Positions 1 to 5,193 of a DNA stretch of 5,193 nucleotides are shown here, piece by piece. This DNA comes from Candidatus Bathyarchaeota archaeon (GTDB lineage Archaea; Thermoproteota; Bathyarchaeia; Bathyarchaeales; Bathycorpusculaceae): contig JACUTN010000061.1 of assembly GCA_014859805.1 (NCBI GenBank), positions 1-5,193 of the forward strand, written 5' to 3'. Below the pieces are notes generated by a model. It was not told the origin of the DNA and made no database searches. It was given only the letters and a program-made list of their open reading frames with translations. The stretch's first letter is position 1; every line of letters starts with the position of its first letter. The position numbers and the translations under genes were made by a program.

Positions 1-642
1 GCAGCAAGCAGCGTTGCAATCGCCAGAGCCATAGCAGAAGAGTTAGAAATGAATTTATCAGATGAAAGAATCAACGAAATCGCTTATGAAGCTGAGAAAG
101 CCTACGCCGGAACACCCTCAGGCATCGACAACACCGCCGCAACCTACGGAGGACTAATCTGGTTCAAGAAGAATCTAAGCGGAGGCCCAAACACAATTGA
201 AAGACTAAACATAAGAAAGCCCGTTGAAATCGTCATAGGCAACACAGGAGTGGTCGCTGACACAAAAAAAATGGTTGCAAGCGTTGCAGAAAGAAAAAAA
301 CAAAATCCAGAAAAATACGATCCACTGTTCAATCAAGCAGAATCGTTAGCGTTCCAAGCGAGAAAAGCCTTAGAAGATTTCGAATTAAGAAAAATCGGGA
401 GGTTAATGAACGAAAATCACGGCTTACTACAAGAAATTGAAGTTTCCTGCAAAGAATTAGACTATCTCATCAATCTAGCTCGAGAGCAAGGCGCGTTTGG
501 AGCAAAACTAACTGGCGGCGGCGGCGGAGGATGCATGGTAGCGCTAACACCGGGAAAAGAACTGCAAGAAGCAGTTGCCACAGCAATGGAAAAAGAGGGA
601 TTCAAAGTACTGAGGACAAAGATTGGGATTCAAAAAATATAA
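1..642 (+). CDS. mvk: Mevalonate kinase, C-terminal part (5' end outside window)
   Basis: This GHMP-family kinase phosphorylates mevalonate to mevalonate 5-phosphate using ATP in the cytoplasm. The frame is open from base 1, giving 213 residues. The first residues (AASSVAIARA) look like the end of the GLGSSAAS phosphate-binding motif, so roughly the first 100 residues of a protein of about 310 lie upstream. The Met at base 49 is internal, not the start. Visible landmarks, numbered from base 1, are GTPSGIDN at 37-44 with the catalytic Asp at 43, a Glu at 32 spaced 11 residues before it as in characterised mevalonate kinases, and the C-terminal GHMP motif KLTGGGGGGCMVAL at 169-182. It ends in TAA, 51 bases before the UbiD-family gene. 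The neighbours, all mevalonate-pathway genes, support this enzyme over other GHMP kinases. No truncation or frameshift is seen apart from the window edge. Confidence 0.93.
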   Translation, partial: AASSVAIARAIAEELEMNLSDERINEIAYEAEKAYAGTPSGIDNTAATYGGLIWFKKNLSGGPNTIERLNIRKPVEIVIGNTGVVADTKKMVASVAERKKQNPEKYDPLFNQAESLAFQARKALEDFELRKIGRLMNENHGLLQEIEVSCKELDYLINLAREQGAFGAKLTGGGGGGCMVALTPGKELQEAVATAMEKEGFKVLRTKIGIQKI

Positions 643-684
643 AGAAAACAGCCTTATTAGACACATGAAATTACCTTTATAGAA

Positions 685-689
685 GGGAG
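685..689 (+). promoter_or_regulatory. Ribosome binding site for the UbiD-family gene
   Basis: GGGAG lies 4 bases before TTG 694. It decides the start, because no ATG is available at the N-terminus and the frame is closed by TAG at 658. Confidence 0.65.
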
Positions 690-693
690 CAGA

Positions 694-2001
694 TTGGGTT
701 TTAGAAGTTTTCTGGAACAGCTTGACAAAAGTGGAGAATTGATAAAAATAAAGAAAGAAGTGTCAACCGAGTATGAGATGGCGGGGATTATAGATGCTCT
801 CGGCGAGAAACCCGTATTTTTTGAGAAAGTGAAGGAATCAAGCATTCCTGTTGTAGGCGGCCTCGTCTCTTCTAAAGAGCTGATTGCCAGAGCCTTGAAC
901 ATAGAGAAAGAACAATTGTTGCCCAAATTATCCAATGCTATAAAAAACCCTGTACCCCCCGATGTTGTGGAGAGCGGAGAATGCCAACAAATAGTTGAGA
1001 AAGACGTTGACTTAACAAAGCTTCCCATAATGAGATACACAGAAAAAGACGGTGGAAAATACATAGCATCCGCTATTTGCGTAGTAAAAGACCCTGAGTT
1101 GGGCAGAAACACATGTTTCCACAGGTTGATGCTACTAGATAAAAAAAGATTCGTAGCCAGAATCGTTGAAGAGAGGGGAACCGACACTGCCCTCAAAAAG
1201 TCTAGCGGTGAACTTGACATCGCAATTTGCATAGGCAACTCAACCGCTGTTCTCCTCGCGGCTTCCACGTCTCTACCAAAAGGCGTTGACGAAATGGGAA
1301 TGGCGAATGCGCTGGAAAAAACAGAGTTGGTGAAGTGCAAAACCATTGATGTTGAGGTTCCGAAGAACTGCGAGATTGTATTAGAAGGAAGGATAACAAA
1401 AGAAAGAACATCAGAGGGACCATTCTTAGATCTGACGGGAATTGTGGATAGGGTGAGACAGCAACCAGTGATAGAAATCAAGTGCATAACTCACAGAGAA
1501 AACCCCATTTACCAAACCATACTTGCTGGAAGAAACGAACACAAGTTCCTAATGGGAATGCCCAAAGCACCAACAATTTTCAACGAAGTCAACAAGGTCT
1601 GCGAATGCAAAGATGTCTACATAACCACTGGCGGTTGCAGCTGGCTCCACGCCGTGGTGCAAATAAAGAAACAGAATCCAGATGATGGAAAGAAAGCGAT
1701 TGAAGCAGCTTTCAAAGGTCACCGCTCTTTGAAACATTGTGTTGTTGTAGATGATGACATAAACATCTATGATCCAAACGACGTCGAGTGGGCGATTGCA
1801 ACAAGGTTTCAAGCAGACAAAGACGCTGTCATCCTACCAAAACAAAGAGGGTCTTCTCTTGACCCATCTGGAGATTTAACTGAAGGAAAAAAAGCGACAA
1901 CCTGTAAGATGGGGTTAGACGCAACGATTCCTTTCAAAAAAACAAGTAAAGGGTTTAAAAAAGAAGAATACAGAAGAGTTGATCTAAAAAAATTCCTGTG
2001 A
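694..2001 (+). CDS. UbiD-family decarboxylase, probable trans-anhydromevalonate 5-phosphate decarboxylase
   Basis: This 435-residue UbiD-family protein probably converts trans-anhydromevalonate 5-phosphate to isopentenyl phosphate using prenylated FMN, the role established for its homologue in Aeropyrum pernix. TTG at 694 is the only usable start: an in-frame stop lies at 658, a GGGAG site sits 4 bases upstream, and the next Met (residue 29) would cut into the N-terminal domain. Visible residues are N139 (metal ligand) and R144 in the CFHRLM segment, E200 (probable metal ligand), and EGPFLDLTG at 241-249 giving E241 and D246. R144/E241/D246 match the Arg-Glu-Glu/Asp catalytic set of UbiD enzymes. 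GGCSWLH at 313-319 and RGSSLDPS at 385-392 are typical of the archaeal group. The usual metal-ligand His after R144 is absent. It has 12 Cys, many for its size. The specific substrate is inferred from the adjacent AcnX genes and mevalonate kinase; UbiD membership alone would not tell it from a generic prFMN decarboxylase. Its TGA overlaps the ribosome site of the next gene. Confidence 0.88.
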   Translation: MGFRSFLEQLDKSGELIKIKKEVSTEYEMAGIIDALGEKPVFFEKVKESSIPVVGGLVSSKELIARALNIEKEQLLPKLSNAIKNPVPPDVVESGECQQIVEKDVDLTKLPIMRYTEKDGGKYIASAICVVKDPELGRNTCFHRLMLLDKKRFVARIVEERGTDTALKKSSGELDIAICIGNSTAVLLAASTSLPKGVDEMGMANALEKTELVKCKTIDVEVPKNCEIVLEGRITKERTSEGPFLDLTGIVDRVRQQPVIEIKCITHRENPIYQTILAGRNEHKFLMGMPKAPTIFNEVNKVCECKDVYITTGGCSWLHAVVQIKKQNPDDGKKAIEAAFKGHRSLKHCVVVDDDINIYDPNDVEWAIATRFQADKDAVILPKQRGSSLDPSGDLTEGKKATTCKMGLDATIPFKKTSKGFKKEEYRRVDLKKFL

Positions 2002-2004
2002 TCC
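1998..2004 (+). promoter_or_regulatory. Ribosome binding site overlapping the UbiD-family stop codon
   Basis: GTGATCC is complementary to the GGAUCAC segment near the 3' end of archaeal 16S rRNA. It lies just before ATG 2007 and contains the TGA stop (1999-2001) of the preceding gene. This favours ATG 2007 over GTG 1998 as the start of the AcnX large subunit and suggests that ribosomes finishing the first gene reinitiate on the next. Confidence 0.5.
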
Positions 2005-2006
2005 TT

Positions 2007-3203
2007 ATGTATCTCACAAAAGAAGAAGAAAGAATGCTGAACGGAGAAGAAGGTTACACAGTAAAAAAATCCATGGAGATACTCGTTGCCTTAGGAGACA
2101 TCTACGGCGCTGAAAAACTCATAAACATAGATTCTGTTCAAGTGGCAGGCGTGTCATACCACAACCTAGGAGATGCTGGCCTAGAATTTCTAAATGAACT
2201 GGCAAAGGATGGAAAAGTCAAGGTTCTCACAACCTTGAACCCTGCAGGAATGGACTTGGAGAATTGGAAAAAACTCGGAATCTCCAAAGAATTCGCAGAA
2301 AAACAAAACCTAGTCATAGAGGCCTTCAGAAAAATGGGTATAATCATCTCTTGCACGTGCACACCATACCTGATAGGAAGTCTACCAACGTATGGGAGGC
2401 ATATTGCTTGGTCCGAGTCGTCTGCAGTTACTTTCGCTAACTCTGTTATCGGGGCAAAGACCAACAGGGAGGGCGGTCCATCAGCCCTTGCAGCGGCTTT
2501 TGTGGGTAAAACACCGGCCTACGGGCTGCACTTGGAAGAGAACAGGGTGCCAGACGTTCATGTAGACGTGAGGGTTAACCTTAAAAAAATATCGGATTGG
2601 GGAGCCCTTGGCTGGTGCATCGGTAAAAAAGTTGGAAACAAGATACCATACATAACAGGCGTGAAAGACGCGGATTTGGATGAGTTGAAATCGTTCTGTG
2701 CTTCAGTGGTGACTTACGGTTCAAAACCGTTGTTCTTTATGAAGGGAATAACCCCTGGATCTGAAAAACATCAACTGCCAAAAGAGAAGGTCACCATTGA
2801 AGATGTGGACATAAAAAAAGCATATGAAAGCATTAACGATGATGTTGACACTATAGACTTCGTCTGTATAGGCTGTCCCCACTGTTCAATTAAAGAAATT
2901 GCTGAAATAGCAAAATCGTTAAAAAACAAGAAAGTATCTTCGAACACTGAATTCTGGGTTGCAACCTCAAGGCTAATGAAACAACTCGCTGACAAGAGAG
3001 GCTACACAGAAATAATCGAGAACTCTGGGGGGAAATTCGCTTGCGACACTTGTATGGCAGTGGCCCCATTGAAAGGAAGGTTCAGATCAGTTGCAACAAC
3101 CTCTGCAAAAGGATGTTACTATTCAAGACACAACGGCATGAAAACAAAACTGGGAAGCCTAGAAGAGTGCATAGAGGCTGCGGTGAGAGGAAAATGGAGC
3201 TGA
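2007..3203 (+). CDS. AcnX large subunit, probable phosphomevalonate dehydratase large subunit
   Basis: This is the large, iron-sulfur-binding subunit (DUF521/AcnX, aconitase superfamily) of an enzyme that dehydrates mevalonate 5-phosphate to trans-anhydromevalonate 5-phosphate. I place the start at ATG 2007 (398 residues, MYLTKEEERML), which fits the usual N-terminus of the family and has an SD-like GTGATCC just upstream; GTG at 1998 would add three residues. Family landmarks are CTCTPYL at 116-122, HIAWSESSAV at 132-141, TNREGGPSALAAA at 152-164, GLHLEENR at 173-180, CIGCPHC at 287-293 and CDTCM at 346-350. Likely cluster ligands are Cys from these segments (C118, C290 and C349 are the best guesses), which I infer from conservation. 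The small subunit follows with a 10-base overlap, as expected for a two-subunit AcnX. AcnX proteins in bacteria can be cis-3-hydroxyproline dehydratases; the mevalonate-pathway neighbours argue against that here. Confidence 0.9.
   Translation: MYLTKEEERMLNGEEGYTVKKSMEILVALGDIYGAEKLINIDSVQVAGVSYHNLGDAGLEFLNELAKDGKVKVLTTLNPAGMDLENWKKLGISKEFAEKQNLVIEAFRKMGIIISCTCTPYLIGSLPTYGRHIAWSESSAVTFANSVIGAKTNREGGPSALAAAFVGKTPAYGLHLEENRVPDVHVDVRVNLKKISDWGALGWCIGKKVGNKIPYITGVKDADLDELKSFCASVVTYGSKPLFFMKGITPGSEKHQLPKEKVTIEDVDIKKAYESINDDVDTIDFVCIGCPHCSIKEIAEIAKSLKNKKVSSNTEFWVATSRLMKQLADKRGYTEIIENSGGKFACDTCMAVAPLKGRFRSVATTSAKGCYYSRHNGMKTKLGSLEECIEAAVRGKWS
3182..3186 (+). promoter_or_regulatory. Ribosome binding site for the AcnX small subunit
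   Basis: GGTGA, complementary to the archaeal anti-SD core, sits 7 bases before ATG 3194 and inside the end of the large subunit gene. It supports the short 128-residue form over the longer open frame. Confidence 0.65.
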
Positions 3204-3580
3204 AAGGAAGAATCATCTCAAAAGGAGTTGCAGAAGGAGAAGCCTTAACCACCTCACAACCAATCTCGTTTTACGGTGGAGTAGACCCCGACACCGGCGT
3301 AATCATAGAAAAGGGACACGAACTCGAGGGAAAAAAGGTGACGGACAAAATACTGGTTTTCCCGAACGGTAAAGGGTCAACAGTTGGATCCTACACTCTT
3401 TACAGGATGAAAAAGAATAATACGGCTCCTGCTGGGATCATAAACGAAGAATGTGAAACCGTGGTTGCCGTAGGAGCAATAATCTCGGAAATACCTTGCA
3501 TTGACAAGATTGACATTTCGAAAATAGAGACAGGAGACACAGTTCGATTACAAAATGATGTAGTCAGAATAGAGAAGTGA
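3194..3580 (+). CDS. AcnX small (swivel) subunit, probable phosphomevalonate dehydratase small subunit
   Basis: This 128-residue protein is the DUF126/AcnX swivel-domain subunit that pairs with the large subunit to complete the dehydratase active site. Recognisable segments are an N-terminal MELKGRIISKGVAEGEAL, ISFYGGVDPDTGVI at 24-37, and the glycine-serine loop GKGSTVGSY at 59-67, which in the family contributes to the active site; PAGIINEE and AVGAIISEIPCID follow. The length is normal for the family. I chose ATG 3194 because residues upstream in the same frame (open to 3041) only read through the large subunit gene and do not resemble the family, and because GGTGA lies 7 bases before this ATG. 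The 10-base overlap with the large subunit suggests translational coupling and balanced production. A 100-base gap with a promoter-like element follows. Confidence 0.92.
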   Translation: MELKGRIISKGVAEGEALTTSQPISFYGGVDPDTGVIIEKGHELEGKKVTDKILVFPNGKGSTVGSYTLYRMKKNNTAPAGIINEECETVVAVGAIISEIPCIDKIDISKIETGDTVRLQNDVVRIEK

Positions 3581-3618
3581 AGGCTGTCGCAATCACCTGT
3601 TCCCCAGATACTACAAAA

Positions 3619-3638
3619 ACCAAACTTTATTTATAAAG
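3619..3638 (+). promoter_or_regulatory. Probable archaeal promoter (BRE/TATA) for isomerase and prenyl synthase
   Basis: An A-rich, BRE-like stretch (AACCAAAC) runs directly into TTTATTTATAAAG in the 100-base gap after the dehydratase small subunit. With the usual archaeal spacing of about 25 bases, transcription would begin near 3655-3660, leaving a leader of about 20-25 bases before ATG 3681. The call rests on motif and position; no start site is known. It would let isomerase and prenyl synthase be expressed apart from the upstream genes. Confidence 0.6.
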
Positions 3639-3639
3639 C

Positions 3640-3647
3640 CTTTAAAG
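3640..3647 (+). repeat. Short palindrome downstream of the TATA element
   Basis: CTTTAAAG is a perfect 8-base palindrome between the TATA element and the expected transcription start. Just before it, CTTTAT and ATAAAG (3625-3638) form another inverted pair around two bases. It could be a regulator site, or simply AT-rich promoter sequence. Confidence 0.25.
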
Positions 3648-3680
3648 AGAAAAGGTGAAAGGCACTTTGTTAGAGAAGGA

Positions 3681-4790
3681 ATGAAGTTGGCTAAGGAAAC
3701 AAGAAAGCGTAAATCCGACCATATCAAGATCTCCCTAAACCAGAACGTTCAAGCAAGAAAAACAACAACAGGTTTCGAAGATATCCATTTTGTTCACAAG
3801 GCTTTGCCAGAAATTGACAAACAAAAAATAGATTTATCCACAACCGTTTTTGGTCACAAGTTTGCAGCACCATTGATCGTAGGTGCTATAACTGGCGGAA
3901 CGATGGAAGCAACGAAAATTAATGCAACAATAGCTGAAGCCGTGGAAGAACTGGGTTTAGGAATGGGCGTTGGAAGTCAGCGAGCGGCAATAGAAGATAA
4001 AAAACTTGAGAAAACCTTCGCAGTAGCCAGAAAAAAGGCTCCAACAGCCTTTCTGATCGCGAACATTGGCGGGGTGCAGCTTGTCAACGGGTACGGCGTG
4101 AAAGAAGTGAAAAAAGCAATAGAAATGATTGGAGCAGATGTCATTGCGATACACTTAAATCCACTACAAGAGGCTGTTCAACCCGAAGGTCAAACAAACT
4201 TCCAAGGAGTTCTTAAGAAAATAGGTGAAATTGCCAAGGAACTAGATAAGCCAGTGATCGTGAAGGAAACAGGTGCTGGCATTGCTGCTGAAGACGCGAA
4301 GAGACTCGAGGATGTGGGCGTTGAAGGCATAGATGTAAGCGGGGCAGGTGGCACAAGTTGGGCAGCGGTTGAATACTACCGTGCGAAAAAGCGTGGAAAC
4401 AGTTTCCAACGCAGATTAGGCGATGTTTTCTGGGACTGGGGCATCCCAACAGCCATAAGCATCGTTGAGGTTTCACAAACAGTAAGGATTCCAGTCATTG
4501 CTTCCGGAGGAATACGCAACGGAGTAGACGTGGCTAAATCTTTGGTCCTCGGTGCAAGTCTAACAAGTCTTTCCCAACCAGTGTTGCAGGCAGCAGTTAA
4601 AGGCGTAAAAGAAACAGAAAATGTGCTTTCACTTCTGATAGAGGAATTAAGGAATGTTATGTTCCTTGTGGGAGCAGAGTCGGTTGAAACCTTGCGTGAG
4701 GTTTCCCTTGTAGTAACGGGTAAAACGGCAGAATGGTTGGGAGTCAGGGGGTTTGACGTAGAAAGATATGCACGGAGAGGGAGGAATTAA
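3681..4790 (+). CDS. fni: Type 2 isopentenyl diphosphate isomerase (FMN-dependent)
   Basis: This 369-residue enzyme interconverts IPP and DMAPP, using reduced FMN and Mg2+, and so supplies the primer for chain elongation. It is the usual archaeal form, unrelated to the Nudix-type type 1 isomerase. Landmarks are RKSDH at 10-14, VGAITGGT at 67-74, MGVGSQRA at 95-102, ANIGG at 127-131, HLNPLQE at 158-164 (matching H155, N157, catalytic Q160 and Mg-binding E161 of the Sulfolobus shibatae enzyme), VKETG at 194-198, SGAGGTSW at 220-227 and the phosphate-binding ASGGIRNG at 274-281. The length is normal. ATG 3681 is taken as the start, but its purine-rich site (GAAGGA) abuts it directly; TTG at 3687 would have better spacing and loses only two residues. 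It probably has its own promoter in the gap upstream and is followed after 3 bases by the prenyl synthase gene, so the two are likely cotranscribed. Confidence 0.95.
   Translation: MKLAKETRKRKSDHIKISLNQNVQARKTTTGFEDIHFVHKALPEIDKQKIDLSTTVFGHKFAAPLIVGAITGGTMEATKINATIAEAVEELGLGMGVGSQRAAIEDKKLEKTFAVARKKAPTAFLIANIGGVQLVNGYGVKEVKKAIEMIGADVIAIHLNPLQEAVQPEGQTNFQGVLKKIGEIAKELDKPVIVKETGAGIAAEDAKRLEDVGVEGIDVSGAGGTSWAAVEYYRAKKRGNSFQRRLGDVFWDWGIPTAISIVEVSQTVRIPVIASGGIRNGVDVAKSLVLGASLTSLSQPVLQAAVKGVKETENVLSLLIEELRNVMFLVGAESVETLREVSLVVTGKTAEWLGVRGFDVERYARRGRN
4779..4784 (+). promoter_or_regulatory. Ribosome binding site for the prenyl synthase
   Basis: GGGAGG, a strong SD match, lies 9 bases before TTG 4794 and within the last codons of the isomerase. 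It supports the TTG start and translational linkage of the two genes. Confidence 0.75.
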
Positions 4791-4793
4791 ACT

Positions 4794-5193
4794 TTGGATA
4801 TTGAGAAGTTTCTTGAAGAGAAAGCTGCTTTAATAGATAAGGCTATTGAGAAGTATATTCCAAGAATTTTCTCTGAAAACGCTGTTCTTTTTAGGATTAA
4901 CCCGCCGCACTATGCCTATAACTTGGAAGCCTTAAACAAGGCAGTTGCTGAGCCTATCTGGGAGTTTCTTGATAGAGGTGGGAAAAGGTGGCGTCCAAGC
5001 CTTTTCCTGTTAATCTGTGAAGCGTTGGGTAAAAATCCGGAGGACTTTGTTGATTTCGCTATAATTCCAGAGGTGATCCACAACGGAACGATAATGATAG
5101 ATGACATAGAGGATTTATCTGAATTTCGAAGAGGAAAACCGTGCACATACAAGATTTACGGCTTAGACATAGCCATAAACGCTGGAAACGCCA
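4794..5193 (+). CDS. Polyprenyl diphosphate synthase, GGPP synthase-like, N-terminal part (3' end outside window)
   Basis: This all-alpha trans-prenyltransferase condenses IPP with allylic diphosphates; in archaea the main product is usually geranylgeranyl diphosphate for membrane lipids. The window holds 133 residues of about 320-350. Landmarks are GGKRWRP at 62-68 (substrate diphosphate binding), the first aspartate-rich motif DDIED at 103-107, FRRGKP at 111-116 and INAGNA at 128-133. The second aspartate-rich motif lies beyond the edge. TTG at 4794 is the start: a stop ends the frame at 4788-4790, no ATG occurs before the catalytic motif, and GGGAGG lies 9 bases upstream. Residues 5 and 4 before the aspartate motif are Gly98 and Thr99, small rather than aromatic, so product length cannot be fixed as C20 and could be longer. 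The gene begins 3 bases after the isomerase. Confidence 0.92.
   Translation, partial: MDIEKFLEEKAALIDKAIEKYIPRIFSENAVLFRINPPHYAYNLEALNKAVAEPIWEFLDRGGKRWRPSLFLLICEALGKNPEDFVDFAIIPEVIHNGTIMIDDIEDLSEFRRGKPCTYKIYGLDIAINAGNA

Noticed and set aside
49..51. ATG as the start of mevalonate kinase
   Set aside because: The frame is open from base 1 and its first residues continue the GHMP phosphate-binding motif, so this Met is internal.
514..531. GGC/GGA triplet run as a simple repeat
   Set aside because: It encodes the six glycines of the normal GHMP C-terminal motif and needs no other explanation.
676..681. TTTATA as a promoter for the decarboxylase gene
   Set aside because: It lies only about 15 bases before the TTG start, so transcription would begin inside the gene; a 51-base gap after mevalonate kinase fits cotranscription better.
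657..1487. 276-residue open frame on the - strand
   Set aside because: It lies wholly opposite the decarboxylase gene, shows Ser/Phe/Leu-rich composition typical of reading purine-rich sense codons backwards, and has no recognisable motif.
3041..3193. N-terminal extension of the AcnX small subunit to an upstream ATG
   Set aside because: The extra 51 residues are an off-frame reading of the conserved end of the large subunit and do not resemble the family; ATG 3194 has a proper ribosome site.
3581..3618. Terminator after the dehydratase small subunit
   Set aside because: No T-run or convincing hairpin is visible on the + strand, so I could not support a terminator.
4916..5152. 78-residue open frame on the - strand
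   Set aside because: It is antisense to the conserved catalytic region of the prenyl synthase and has no independent support.

Overview
The window looks like archaeal chromosomal DNA carrying one functional block: the lower half of the archaeal-type (modified) mevalonate pathway and the first steps of isoprenoid chain assembly. All six genes lie on the + strand and are tightly packed, two of them truncated by the window edges. Several things point to an archaeon: an archaeal mevalonate kinase, the AcnX/UbiD pair of the phosphomevalonate dehydratase route, type 2 IPP isomerase, a BRE/TATA-like promoter, and ribosome sites matching the archaeal 16S 3' end. Moderate base composition, a cysteine-rich oxygen-sensitive enzyme set and the style of the prenyl synthase suggest an anaerobic or moderate-temperature member of the Thermoproteota/Bathyarchaeia type. 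That lineage guess is inference only.

Layout: (1) 1-642, C-terminal part of mevalonate kinase. (2) 694-2001, UbiD-family decarboxylase, probably trans-anhydromevalonate 5-phosphate decarboxylase, with a TTG start. (3) 2007-3203, AcnX large subunit, probably phosphomevalonate dehydratase large subunit. (4) 3194-3580, its AcnX swivel-domain small subunit, overlapping the large subunit by 10 bases. (5) A 100-base gap with a good TATA element. (6) 3681-4790, type 2 isopentenyl diphosphate isomerase. (7) 4794 to the window end, the N-terminal part of a polyprenyl diphosphate synthase (GGPP synthase-like), with a TTG start. There is no gene-free stretch longer than about 100 bases. I see no tRNA, rRNA, CRISPR, insertion sequence or clear terminator.

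Together the genes give mevalonate -> mevalonate 5-phosphate (kinase) -> trans-anhydromevalonate 5-phosphate (dehydratase, two subunits) -> isopentenyl phosphate (UbiD-type decarboxylase) -> [isopentenyl phosphate kinase, not in the window] -> IPP <-> DMAPP (isomerase) -> prenyl diphosphates for archaeal lipids. The missing kinase and the prenylated-FMN maker UbiX must be encoded elsewhere. The main oddity is that the UbiD-type decarboxylase appears to lack the histidine that normally helps hold the prFMN-associated metal.
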